Assembly (NCBI GenBank): GCA_023426125.1
Contig: JAFABI010000103.1
Span: 215,143 to 279,142, forward strand
Direction of reading: 5' to 3'
DNA length: 64,000 nucleotides
From: Bacillota bacterium
GTDB taxonomy: Bacteria > Bacillota > Clostridia > Acetivibrionales > DTU013
Positions 18,630 through 27,493 of this stretch are shown piece by piece. Within the stretch, counting starts at the first letter, position 1; the number at the start of each line of letters is the position of its first letter. The notes under the pieces were generated by a model that saw only the letters and a list, made by a program, of their open reading frames with translations, searched no databases and had not been told where the DNA came from. The position numbers were made by a program, and so were the translations under genes.

Positions 18630-20978
18630 TTACAAGTTTTTATCTGTAAATGGCGTTTTGGCTTCCTGCGCTATTTGATTTCTATATTGATTTGGTGTCA
18701 TCCCATTTGTCTTTTTGAATAATGTAAAGAAATATGAATTGTTACTTATACCTACCAGTCTACAGATTTCGGCAGATGAATCGCTCGTTTCCTTTAGAAG
18801 CTCTTTTGCCTTATCCAATCGCACATTATTCAGATAGTCATTAAAAGAAAGGTTTGTGGCTGTCTTAAACAGCTTCCCCAGATAATTGGAAGAAAGGTTT
18901 ACCTGTTCTGCAATCCCATCTAAGCAAAGATTCGGATCAATGTACTGTTCCCGGATTACTTTTTCGATATTCGTAATAACCTGCATATTTCTACGTTTCT
19001 TCTTCTCTTCAATACGCATTATGATGGCAAAACAATACTCACGGATACTTGTCTCAACCTCTTCAATTGTTTCTTTTTTTGAAATTTCAAGAACTAACCG
19101 ATGAAAATCCATCCTTTCATCACTACCCAAAAGAAGAGAGTTGTTGAAATGCTTCAGTATTGAAAGCAGGAGCTGATTGATATACAGATATATATTTTTA
19201 TAGGTCATCGCAGAGATACTCATAACGAAACTGTGAATTTCTTTCTCAACAGCCTTTTTGTTATTTAGCTGCAAAGCGTCTATTATATTTCTTTCGAGTT
19301 TTACCGGGTATTCATCTTCTTCCGAAATTCTTGATTTGACCTTGTCATGATCAATGACCGAGCCATGTCCGAACAGTATCCTGTAGCTCGCATAATCATC
19401 GGCTGACTGATAGGAAAGATAAATATTCTCTTTTGTATCAACAATATCACCAATACCTATCGTTAAAGTGAACTTGAAATAATGACAGAAGGACTTTTGG
19501 ATCTCTGCGAGAGTCTCCGTCATTCCCTGTGGAAGCGCTGGGGATTTCAGCTGCATAAGCATGACTACATGATCCTTATCCGTATTGACAGCATTATTCT
19601 TACATAGGTTTCCAATTAATTCACTGGCAATATTACATATGGCGAAACGCAGCAATCCCTGGTCCTTACGGCTTAAACCGCTAAAATGATAATCATACCT
19701 GTCTATTTTAAAAACAAGAACACAAAAGTTGGGAGCATCAAGCTTAATTTTGGATTCCTTCAAGCTTTTAATCGCATCCGACCATTCATTTATATTCCCG
19801 GTTAGCAAAGAATTGAAATAGTTTTCCTCCAATACCGGAAAAACTGATTTCAACGACATTTCAAGCGAATTAGCCTTGTCCTGCGCACGGGAAAAAGTTT
19901 CAGAAAGCATGTCATACTCATTCAGGCCTTTTTTTAATTTTTGCCCCTCCGTCACGCCTCCTACCTTCTTTAGAAGAGATTGCAGCGGGTTATATATTTT
20001 TTTCGTTTGAACAAATGAAATAAGTATTCCTATGAAAATAAACACTACACAGATAGAAATTACAATGTTGCGCAACGTATATAGACTGGAAAGAAGCAAA
20101 TGGTATGGTTTTATACTGACATAGATCCATCCGTTCTTTTCAGACTTAATGAAGTTGATTAACTGCCTTTCTCCATTGATTTTCTCTATGAAATATCCTT
20201 TATTATCATGGGAATCAATTATTTTCTTTATGTGGCTTTCAGAATACATATTCTTCATAAAAAATCCGGAATGCGTATCAGACAATACGATCCCTTTAGG
20301 ATCCATAATCATAAGTTCGCCTTTCAGGTTATCATTCGCTTTCCGCATTGTATCCTGCAGGAAGTCCGTACGAATACTTACAACCATTGCATATTTTGCA
20401 GGCATAAGGTATGTAAGATTCGGATAGATGATATATGTCAATACATGGACAGGAATACCTGAAGACGGACTAAAACTATTGTTGCTTTCAATTCGTGGTA
20501 TTAGTTCGGAATATTTTATGTTTACATTGTCATTACTTGTATTGTTGATTTGATTAACAATTACTTTTGGAACCTCTATATTGATTCCTTCCGTATTCAA
20601 ATATTTTTTTATATTGCCGTTATAAATCATGATGGAATTAATAAATGGGTAAATCACCTTTAAATTGCTAAGCTCTTTTGAAATCTGATACTCAAGAACA
20701 GGCTCGGATTCTTTTTCAAACATAAAGGACATGATATTATTATCACTCAACATCTGTGAACCAACAGTATACATCTGTTCGTAAACCATATCCGAAGAAT
20801 AGCTGATTTGCGAAAGCATGGCCTCGGACACCCTGTTAATCTCCAATGTAGAACTGAATGAGAAAAGCTGGAATAGAATTATGCAAACAAGGATGATACC
20901 AAGAGTAATAATGGAAATATACGAGATAAGAATTTTACTATAAACCTTATAGTAAAGTATACTCTTTAAAAGCTTCAT
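18630..20978 (-). CDS. Membrane-anchored AraC family regulator (module 2)
   Basis: 782 residues combining sensing and DNA binding in one chain. An N-terminal helix (ILISYISIITLGIILVCI), a Cache-like extracellular domain of about 250 residues, a second helix (IVISICVVFIFIGILISF) and a HAMP-like linker lead to a cytoplasmic part. The C-terminal AraC domain has two helix-turn-helix units (LCLDGIAEQVNLSSNYLGKL and SAEICRLVGISNNSYFFTLF) and the signature NGMTPNQYRNQ. AAAAGGAG lies 9 nt before the ATG. Such proteins sense an extracellular sugar and control adjacent transport operons. Its target is probably the promoter at 18430-18458. Confidence 0.92.
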   Translation of the reverse strand: MKLLKSILYYKVYSKILISYISIITLGIILVCIILFQLFSFSSTLEINRVSEAMLSQISYSSDMVYEQMYTVGSQMLSDNNIMSFMFEKESEPVLEYQISKELSNLKVIYPFINSIMIYNGNIKKYLNTEGINIEVPKVIVNQINNTSNDNVNIKYSELIPRIESNNSFSPSSGIPVHVLTYIIYPNLTYLMPAKYAMVVSIRTDFLQDTMRKANDNLKGELMIMDPKGIVLSDTHSGFFMKNMYSESHIKKIIDSHDNKGYFIEKINGERQLINFIKSEKNGWIYVSIKPYHLLLSSLYTLRNIVISICVVFIFIGILISFVQTKKIYNPLQSLLKKVGGVTEGQKLKKGLNEYDMLSETFSRAQDKANSLEMSLKSVFPVLEENYFNSLLTGNINEWSDAIKSLKESKIKLDAPNFCVLVFKIDRYDYHFSGLSRKDQGLLRFAICNIASELIGNLCKNNAVNTDKDHVVMLMQLKSPALPQGMTETLAEIQKSFCHYFKFTLTIGIGDIVDTKENIYLSYQSADDYASYRILFGHGSVIDHDKVKSRISEEDEYPVKLERNIIDALQLNNKKAVEKEIHSFVMSISAMTYKNIYLYINQLLLSILKHFNNSLLLGSDERMDFHRLVLEISKKETIEEVETSIREYCFAIIMRIEEKKKRRNMQVITNIEKVIREQYIDPNLCLDGIAEQVNLSSNYLGKLFKTATNLSFNDYLNNVRLDKAKELLKETSDSSAEICRLVGISNNSYFFTLFKKTNGMTPNQYRNQIAQEAKTPFTDKNL

Positions 20979-21134
20979 TATTGCTTACTCCTTTTTTATT
21001 CTACTAGCGTGCTTACTACATCCACCTTTTTTCATTTCAAACCTATGGTTTAAGATGAACTCGCCAGAATCTAACTAAATTACCAATTTCCTAAACATAT
21101 AGACCTTCATCTATAAAATAAATTTATGCGCATG

Positions 21135-21156
21135 CGGATATCGATTATCGTATCCG
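21135..21156. promoter_or_regulatory. Palindrome upstream of module 2 regulator
   Basis: CGGATA and TATCCG flank TCGATTATCG, giving an imperfect 22-bp palindrome about 160 bp upstream of the regulator start. It could be an operator. No binding protein can be named. Confidence 0.3.
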
Positions 21157-21341
21157 TTTAGTACAACACGGTTGACAACCACATGCTGCGTGTGCAGGCA
21201 GCCCTGTTTTTGCAGATAATACATTGCAGATTTCCCCCCATGATTTTGACCAGTTTAGCCATAGATAGCCAATACAAGTCCATGTGTAATTATCATATCA
21301 GAAGATTTCAATACTTACAACCAAAAAGGAGGAACATAATT

Positions 21342-21413
21342 ATGGCACAAAAAAATCCAATGAAAATGTATTTCTTCGCTGCAGGATCCGTCAACCAACT
21401 TTTCTTTGTATAA
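21342..21413 (+). CDS. 23-codon reading frame with strong ribosome binding site, possibly a gene remnant
   Basis: ATG at 21342 is preceded by AAGGAGG with a 9-nt spacer, and the frame runs MAQKNPMKMYFFAAGSVNQL and three more residues before TAA. The sequence reads like the first residues of a membrane transporter. It may be the stump of a deleted gene or a leader peptide. No family is recognised. Confidence 0.3.
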   Translation: MAQKNPMKMYFFAAGSVNQLFFV

Positions 21414-21685
21414 CGTTTTTCACTTCAGCGATACACTCCTCATCCAGTACGCCAATTCTTTTTTTGCGCCTTGATTTATCAACACACCTGATTTGATCAG
21501 GGGCTATCCGGCACTTCTACCTTCCACGAAAACCTCAACACGGGAAGGATACTTTTTTCTGCGCAACAGATTTTATTTATTTTCTATTCATGATATTTTC
21601 CCCGGACTCTAGCTGGAAAAAGCAGCAAGGCTCCGGAGAGACGAAAAAAAAAGATGTTCGTATCCTTTTCAGGTTACTATTCGGA

Positions 21686-21721
21686 ATCCTTACGGATTAG
21701 CTATAATAAATCCGTAAGGAT
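21686..21721. repeat. Inverted repeat after module 3 operon
   Basis: ATCCTTACGGATT and AATCCGTAAGGAT form a perfect 13-bp stem around a 10-nt loop, 27 bp past the stop of the YczE-like gene. It may end that transcript, although no T-run follows on either strand. Confidence 0.5.
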
Positions 21722-21747
21722 CCGAAAGCTGATAAAAAGATAATAAA

Positions 21748-22383
21748 CTATTGTGATCGAAGAAAGCGCCGCAGAAGCAGAGCCAGCAGCGGACTAAGGC
21801 AGTCAACAAGCACGCCGATCAGCGCTATATTGATTAAAGTGCCAATGCCAATGGTTCCGCCCAGTATCCGGGCAACCGCCAGCGCGGCAGCGCTGAAGAT
21901 GAACATACCGAAACCATAGGTTTTGCGACAAAGGCGAGCGATGGTGAGCACCAGCATATCCATAGGCTGCACGCCGGCCTGCAACGGGAGATACCAGCCA
22001 ATTGCCACTGCATTGCACAAGATTCCCAGTACCGTCACCATCAGGCGTAGCTCAAAAGGAGACTGTACGCTGATGAAGCCCTTTAGCAGATATTGGAACA
22101 GGGATATGAACGGCCCGGTTAACAGGCACATCATTACCGACCCGACCCCAACCAGAGATCGGTCATAGAATAAAAACACCGCCAATAGGATACCATTAAG
22201 CAGGAAATTCACAGTGCCCAAAGCCAACCCCAATTGCTGCCCGATCCCCTGCTGCAGGCAAGTGTATACGTCGGAGCCGAGGCCGGCCAAAATGCACATG
22301 GCAATTCCCAACCCCAGCAACGCTGCTGCAAACCAAAGTGCCACCAGACGGCGCGGCGGCAGCAAATTGGGCAATTTCCTCAC
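21748..22383 (-). CDS. YczE/YitT-like integral membrane protein
   Basis: About 211 residues with five or six hydrophobic segments (for example LVALWFAAALLGLGIAMCIL). It resembles the YczE/YyaS family of small membrane proteins of unknown biochemical function. The GTG at 22383 overlaps the stop of the preceding gene (GTGA) with GGGAGG about 10 nt upstream, so it is translationally coupled to the DUF4091 gene. This start is preferred to the longer in-frame ATG at 22446, which would add 21 low-complexity residues encoded inside the upstream gene. Transport or sensing linked to the module 3 substrate is inference. Confidence 0.75.
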   Translation of the reverse strand: MRKLPNLLPPRRLVALWFAAALLGLGIAMCILAGLGSDVYTCLQQGIGQQLGLALGTVNFLLNGILLAVFLFYDRSLVGVGSVMMCLLTGPFISLFQYLLKGFISVQSPFELRLMVTVLGILCNAVAIGWYLPLQAGVQPMDMLVLTIARLCRKTYGFGMFIFSAAALAVARILGGTIGIGTLINIALIGVLVDCLSPLLALLLRRFLRSQ

Positions 22384-24083
22384 GGCCGCGCTTCCTCCCT
22401 TGCTCTCGTCAGGCGCCGCTCCACCTCCGCGGCAGCCGTCTCCCAAAGATCCAAAAGATAATCCGGTCCACTGGGATACTGATCGAATCGGATATCCAGT
22501 CGGCCTTTGTCTTCTACAATATCCATCACGAATTCACGGCTGGTGAGGGATTCCAGAAACTCCAGCAGTTGTACATCCGCCATGGCATCAGCTAGTACGG
22601 GCAGACGCATCGACTCCACAGGGTCTCCATCTACGCCGGGATACACCAAGAACGGGTCACCGGCAGGGAATGAGTCCTCCGCATCATTGACACGGTAGGG
22701 ATCAATGGGATGCAGCGAATACTGGCAATTGTAGAAATTGTACCCCCAGTGCAAGAAACCCTGCATGCAGTATTTATATAGCTGCACGCCAAGGATACGG
22801 TTACGCCAAGCGGGCATGGCGATATAGCGGTTGCTTACACGGTAACCCTGTGCGCAGCAGTAATATACCCAGGCACTGGAGAGACCGGCGTCCAAAAATT
22901 CATGGATGGAGTCGTTGGTGGGGACGGGTTTTTGTACCACGCCTTTTTTATACAGCTCTATGTGGCTCAGCGCATCGATGACGGGCATGTCGCCAATATG
23001 AGGGCGAACCATATCTAGCGCCGCCTGATAGGTATCGGCATTGTAGATGGTCGGCTCGTCTGAGATGTGAAAGAACGTGCGCTCTAAAATATCCGCCTTA
23101 CGAAGTTCATCCATGAGCGTAGGCAAAAATAAGTCCAAAAACTTCTTGTAGCTTCCGTCGCATACCGGTGTGTGCCAGCCGAAAATCTTTTCCTCACGGC
23201 CATCCACCAAAGCTACCACCTTGGGCGGATATTTAGCTCCCCACTGTGTGAATAGGTGCGACATTTCAAAATAATCGAACCCGATATCCTTGCACAAACC
23301 CACCCAGCGTCGAAAATTGGAGTAGTCGAAGCGGTATTCGCCGCCCTGCTTTTCGATATGCACTAGCTGCGTGGTGGTCCGCTCGCCGCCAATCAGTGTA
23401 TCCAACGCAGGCGTGAACAGCGGTGTAAGGATCATATTTATTCCCCGGGAGGCCGCCTTGCGCAAAAAGCGTTCCACAATAGCCCAATGTTGATTGGAAA
23501 ACACCTCGCAGCCATAGTGGTCAGCCAGACAGTCAGGGTAAAACCATTCGGTATGGATCAGTCGCTGGCGGGGCAACTGGACGGGCACGACATGCAGGAT
23601 GAGCTCCTTGCGCACCAATACAGTGCCGTCGGTGCCGGTAAATACAAGTTCCACATGGCGGTCACCGCCCAGTGCGTCGGAAGGGATTTCGCAGTCAATC
23701 CACAGGGCGCGCCACTGCTCAATAATCATCTGCACGCCGTCTTCAAAGGGGGCCAGAATATCCGGATACAGGCCCGGCTGGTCGCCCAGATACTCCGAGT
23801 CGTGCTTTTTTTCACAGGGAAACAGAACAGGCACATACTCTACCCGCCGAATCAATACCTGACCTTCAAAGTCCCCTTCTACCCGTACATGGGCAAGGGG
23901 GTTGCGCGTCGCTTGCTCGGTGGTTTGGTTTACATAGTATTCGCCGTGGAAGCAGTATGCCGCCTGAAAAGAGACACGCTGCCCGAGGAAACCCGTCAGC
24001 CTGCGAAGCGGACGGGCGTTCAGCATACCGCCTTTGGGCAGCACCTTTTCCAGCGCACTGATAATATGTACGTCATAATCCAT
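22380..24083 (-). CDS. DUF4091 family protein (glycoside hydrolase-like)
   Basis: About 567 residues with no signal peptide. After an N-terminal beta-rich region, a TIM-barrel-like part contains GINMILTPLFTPALDT, IGFDYFEMSHLF, FFHISDEPT and a C-terminal segment GFLHWGYNFYNC typical of DUF4091 proteins. Some characterised relatives are glycoside hydrolases, but the activity here is not known. The ATG at 24083 has AAAGGAGC 8 nt upstream and is preferred over the TTG at 24101. It lies between the permease genes and the coupled YczE-like gene in module 3 and probably processes the imported sugar. Confidence 0.82.
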   Translation of the reverse strand: MDYDVHIISALEKVLPKGGMLNARPLRRLTGFLGQRVSFQAAYCFHGEYYVNQTTEQATRNPLAHVRVEGDFEGQVLIRRVEYVPVLFPCEKKHDSEYLGDQPGLYPDILAPFEDGVQMIIEQWRALWIDCEIPSDALGGDRHVELVFTGTDGTVLVRKELILHVVPVQLPRQRLIHTEWFYPDCLADHYGCEVFSNQHWAIVERFLRKAASRGINMILTPLFTPALDTLIGGERTTTQLVHIEKQGGEYRFDYSNFRRWVGLCKDIGFDYFEMSHLFTQWGAKYPPKVVALVDGREEKIFGWHTPVCDGSYKKFLDLFLPTLMDELRKADILERTFFHISDEPTIYNADTYQAALDMVRPHIGDMPVIDALSHIELYKKGVVQKPVPTNDSIHEFLDAGLSSAWVYYCCAQGYRVSNRYIAMPAWRNRILGVQLYKYCMQGFLHWGYNFYNCQYSLHPIDPYRVNDAEDSFPAGDPFLVYPGVDGDPVESMRLPVLADAMADVQLLEFLESLTSREFVMDIVEDKGRLDIRFDQYPSGPDYLLDLWETAAAEVERRLTRAREEARP

Positions 24084-24097
24084 AAACAAAGCTCCTT

Positions 24098-24922
24098 TCA
24101 ACCTTTGATCCCGCTGAGGGCGATGCCCTCCACAAATTCCTTTTGTAAAAAGCAGTATAGTATAAAGGGGAAGATGAACGCCATGGAGGTACCTGCCATT
24201 ACCAGACCGTAATTGGTGCCATAGTTACTTTGCAGCATCGACAGCGCCAGTGTTAACGTTTTTCTTTGATCCTGCGTCGTTAGGATCAACGGCCAGATAA
24301 AATCGTTCCAGGAGGTGATGAAAGTGAAAACAACCAGCGAAACAATCACAGGCTTTGAAAGCGGAAGAATCACACGCGTGAAAATTCCCATTTCCCCGCA
24401 GCCATCCATGTGCACAGCCTCGATCAGTTCATCGGGAATGCCCTCCATAAACTGGCGCATCAAAAATACGCCGAAAGCATCCAGAATGATTAAAAACAGA
24501 GAAGGGTACGTATTGAGCAGGTTAAATCCCTTCATAATGGTGAACAATGGGATTAGGATCACCTGTCCCGGCATCATCAGTGTGGCAAGATAGATCCAGA
24601 AAATGTGCTCTTTGAGGGGAAACTGCTTCTTCGCAAAGGCATAGCCGGCCAAAGAAGCGATCACCACGTTGAAAAAGCAAGCGCAAATAACCACAATGAG
24701 ACTGTTTTTTACATAAGTCAGCAATGAAAAGTTGGAAAATAGCGTCTGATAGTTACGCAGATCCATGGAGAAAAAATCAAACGAGGCGGACATGATGCGC
24801 TTTTGCGTCAGGGAGGTGAGCACCATAAATACAAAGGGATACAGACTGATGGCGACCAGCCCCGACAACGCCAGGTTTACAATCCATTTACTTACATCGG
24901 ACCTTTTTTTGGTAGTATTCAT
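24098..24922 (-). CDS. Sugar ABC transporter permease, MalG type (module 3)
   Basis: About 274 residues from the ATG at 24922, which has GGGAGGTG 8 nt upstream. Six hydrophobic segments and the EAA loop EAVHMDGCGEMGIFTRVILP are present, and the tail is LQKEFVEGIALSGIKG, the CUT1 MalG type rather than the LplC type of modules 1 and 2. It starts 7 nt after the other permease gene. The last bases of the gene abut the start region of the DUF4091 gene. Confidence 0.93.
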   Translation of the reverse strand: MNTTKKRSDVSKWIVNLALSGLVAISLYPFVFMVLTSLTQKRIMSASFDFFSMDLRNYQTLFSNFSLLTYVKNSLIVVICACFFNVVIASLAGYAFAKKQFPLKEHIFWIYLATLMMPGQVILIPLFTIMKGFNLLNTYPSLFLIILDAFGVFLMRQFMEGIPDELIEAVHMDGCGEMGIFTRVILPLSKPVIVSLVVFTFITSWNDFIWPLILTTQDQRKTLTLALSMLQSNYGTNYGLVMAGTSMAFIFPFILYCFLQKEFVEGIALSGIKG

Positions 24923-24929
24923 TTCAGTT

Positions 24930-25835
24930 TCACCTCCCTGCTGGCTCGTCTTTTTTTTGAAACGCCAGCCTCTGCACAAACGAAATCAGGAGTACGATCG
25001 CCAACAGCAGCACAGATACCATACTGGCATAGCCCATTTTATAGTCCTTGAACGCGGAGTTATAAATGGTTAGCACCAGCGTCATAGTGGAATAGCCGGG
25101 GCCGCCGCCCGTGAGCGCGTACACCAGATCGAACACTTGGAACGACCAGATGGTGCCCAGTGTCACCACCAGATAGGTGATGGGCTTGAGCATGGGCAGG
25201 GTAATAGAGAAAAACTGTCTCGCCACGCTGGCGCCGTCCACTTTTGCGGCCTCATATAGCGATGATGGAATATCCATCATTCCCGCGTAAAAAATCACCA
25301 TAAAATATCCCACGCTTTTCCAGATGCCGATTAAGCATACAGAAAACAGAGCGGCCCAGCGGCTGCCCAGCCAGTTGACAGGGTTTATGCCAGACAGGCC
25401 GATCAGCGAGTTAACCACGCCCTCCGGGTTACTGGATAGCAGCAGGCGCCATATAGCGGAAGTGAGGATCATAGAGGTGATCACGGGCACGAACAACGCG
25501 CTGCGCACAAAGTTGCCCCAGCGATTAACGCATTTGCAGGCCAGCGCATAGGCAATCAGCATCGACAGTATCGTTTGCACGGACACTACAACCAGCGTAT
25601 AGATGCCCGTATTGATCAGCGAGGAGGAAATGCGAGGGTCTTGCAGCAGGTTGCGGTAGTTTGCAAAGCCGACGAATTCGGGTGGCTGCAGCACATTGTA
25701 GGAGCAAAAGCTGTAACCCACGGTCATGAAAATCGGGATCACATGGAAAACAATAAGCAACATCAAGCTCGGCAGGATAAACAGATATGCGCACGCCGAA
25801 CTCCACTTTAGTTTTGCGCGTTTCAATTGTTTCAT
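24930..25835 (-). CDS. Sugar ABC transporter permease, MalF type (module 3)
   Basis: 301 residues with six hydrophobic segments and the EAA loop EAAKVDGASVARQFFSITLP. The segment LTGGGPGYSTMTLV is typical of CUT1 MalF-like permeases. It lies 76 bp after the binding-protein gene and directly before its partner permease. Confidence 0.93.
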   Translation of the reverse strand: MKQLKRAKLKWSSACAYLFILPSLMLLIVFHVIPIFMTVGYSFCSYNVLQPPEFVGFANYRNLLQDPRISSSLINTGIYTLVVVSVQTILSMLIAYALACKCVNRWGNFVRSALFVPVITSMILTSAIWRLLLSSNPEGVVNSLIGLSGINPVNWLGSRWAALFSVCLIGIWKSVGYFMVIFYAGMMDIPSSLYEAAKVDGASVARQFFSITLPMLKPITYLVVTLGTIWSFQVFDLVYALTGGGPGYSTMTLVLTIYNSAFKDYKMGYASMVSVLLLAIVLLISFVQRLAFQKKDEPAGR

Positions 25836-25911
25836 TGATGGCCCTTTCTTTGCAGTGGAATATAAAGCCGCAGGCCGCCATCGGCAGGCCTGCGTTTTGT
25901 GTTTGGCTTAG

Positions 25912-27210
25912 TTATTCGTTAAGAATCGTCCCTGCGTAGTTGACCGTTTCACTGATCACATCATCAGGCTTCATCTCCCCCATCATCATGAGTTGCAGAT
26001 TCTTATACAACGCGTTATAGATCTTGGAGCTTCCCTTGACTGCAGGAAGGCTGTGCAGTGCGTCGCCGTCTTCCGCATATACATTCTCGAATACGGGGTT
26101 GTCGTTGTATTCCTCGTCCTTGCCGATGGGGGCAAACTTGGCGGACTTGTGGTATTCAGTCATGGAAGAGCCGCTGAGCATATGCTGGATCAGCTTATAG
26201 GCCAGTTCCTTATTTTTGGCGCTAGACATCAGCACCAGTGAGTCGGATGCTACAAAAGTCCCCTTGGTCTTATTTGTCAGACTGGTGATAAAGCCCCAGT
26301 TCACGCCGGCGGTATCGAAGTTGGCAGTGTTGGTGGTCTCCATCTCGACAAAAGCCGTCTTGCCCTCGCAGAAGTAGCTGATGCAGTCGTCTTCCGTCAG
26401 GCTGGTGACGAGGTCGTGCAGAATGCCGTAGGTGAAGCGCAGGTCATACAGAAATTGTACCGCGGCTTTGCCGCCCTCGCTGTCGATGGTCATGGCAGTT
26501 CCCTCTTCATTAAAAAGTTGACCTCCGCTCTGCCAAACATACGGATAGAAGGAGGTGTTCAGCGTGCTGATGGAAGGATTGCCCCAGCGCTGTACAAACG
26601 GATAGACATTGGCCTCGCCGTTGGCGTTAACCTTGATTTGCTTGCAGACCTCAATGAATTCGTCCCAGGTCGTGGGGATCTCGGTAATGTTATTGGCCTC
26701 AAGGATGTCTTTATTATAGCACATCACGACAGCGTTGCCCACGATGATGGGGAGACAATACTGTTTGCCGCGGATGACGCCGTTGGACAGGTACAAAAGA
26801 TTCTCCTTGCTGGCGTCCGTAAGGTAATCGTCCAAAGGCTCCACCGCGCCCATGTTGATAAAATCAGTAATCATCTCCATATACATATAGCCCACATCGG
26901 GACCTTGTCCGGAAGTGACACCTGTGAGGTACTTCTCCTCATAATTACCCCAGGGCACAATCTCCACATTAACGGCGACGCCGTTTTCCTCTTCAAAGGG
27001 GGCAATAATTCGTTCCCAGACCTCCTTGTCATCCTGGTTGGCACTCAGCGGAGGAAGCCATACGCCCAAGGCCTGTCCTTCGGCAGGCTTGGTGCCGGTG
27101 TTGTCGGCGTTCGCGGCAGAACTGGAGGTAGTGCTGCTGTTTTGGCCGCAGCTGGTAAACAGTGCGAGGGCCATCATGGCACATAAAAGAAGCGAAAGTG
27201 CTTTTTTCAT
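25912..27210 (-). CDS. Extracellular sugar-binding lipoprotein (module 3)
   Basis: About 432 residues from the ATG at 27210, a MalE-like family 1 binding protein of ordinary length, shorter than those of modules 1 and 2. The signal MKKALSLLLCAMMALALF ends in a TSC lipobox, followed by a Ser/Thr-rich linker. The upstream in-frame start at 27324 would bury the signal peptide and is rejected. GAAAGGAAG lies about 12 nt upstream. It is the first gene of module 3 with its own promoter at 27302-27330. Confidence 0.92.
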   Translation of the reverse strand: MKKALSLLLCAMMALALFTSCGQNSSTTSSSAANADNTGTKPAEGQALGVWLPPLSANQDDKEVWERIIAPFEEENGVAVNVEIVPWGNYEEKYLTGVTSGQGPDVGYMYMEMITDFINMGAVEPLDDYLTDASKENLLYLSNGVIRGKQYCLPIIVGNAVVMCYNKDILEANNITEIPTTWDEFIEVCKQIKVNANGEANVYPFVQRWGNPSISTLNTSFYPYVWQSGGQLFNEEGTAMTIDSEGGKAAVQFLYDLRFTYGILHDLVTSLTEDDCISYFCEGKTAFVEMETTNTANFDTAGVNWGFITSLTNKTKGTFVASDSLVLMSSAKNKELAYKLIQHMLSGSSMTEYHKSAKFAPIGKDEEYNDNPVFENVYAEDGDALHSLPAVKGSSKIYNALYKNLQLMMMGEMKPDDVISETVNYAGTILNE

Positions 27211-27301
27211 ACTGTTCTTAACTTCCTTTCTTGGTAAATTTAATTTTCGCAGGGCAACGGCTTCAGATGCATCTTGGGAAGCGTTCGGTTTGCTTGTTTC
27301 T

Positions 27302-27330
27302 ATTATACAGGAAGGGAAAATCATTTTAAA
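27302..27330 (-). promoter_or_regulatory. Probable promoter of module 3 operon
   Basis: On the minus strand a perfect -10 TATAAT (27307-27302) stands 17 bp after TTTAAA (27330-27325). The weak -35 suits a promoter that needs an activator such as the AraC regulator encoded upstream. Confidence 0.5.
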
Positions 27331-27344
27331 TCAACAAAAATTGA

Positions 27345-27373
27345 ACAGGAGGGTTTTGCCGATACCCTCCTGT
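27345..27373 (-). terminator. Terminator between regulator gene and module 3 operon
   Basis: ACAGGAGGGT and ACCCTCCTGT form a perfect 10-bp stem with a 9-nt loop. On the minus strand it is followed by TTCAATTTTTG. It separates the regulator transcript from the promoter of the binding-protein gene. Confidence 0.7.
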
Positions 27374-27493
27374 GGATCGTATGCACAAATAAAAGTAAAA
27401 AATATATCGTTGATATGCATAAAACCTATCTACACCCACAAATAAAAATAAACATTTTTTGAACATAAGCAATTTTTGAAGCGCGGCCAGTCG

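Larger units (their letters stand above)
20979..21747. other. Gene-poor region between modules 2 and 3
   Basis: This 769-bp stretch contains a palindrome at 21135-21156, a 23-codon reading frame with a strong ribosome binding site at 21342-21413 and an inverted repeat at 21686-21721. No larger gene is supportable on either strand. Base composition changes here from the AT-rich module 2 to the more GC-rich module 3, so it may be an insertion boundary. Confidence 0.5.

Noticed and set aside
22384..22446. Longer start for the YczE-like protein
   Set aside because: It would add 21 residues encoded inside the DUF4091 gene with no ribosome binding site, while the GTG at 22383 has a coupled overlap and GGGAGG.
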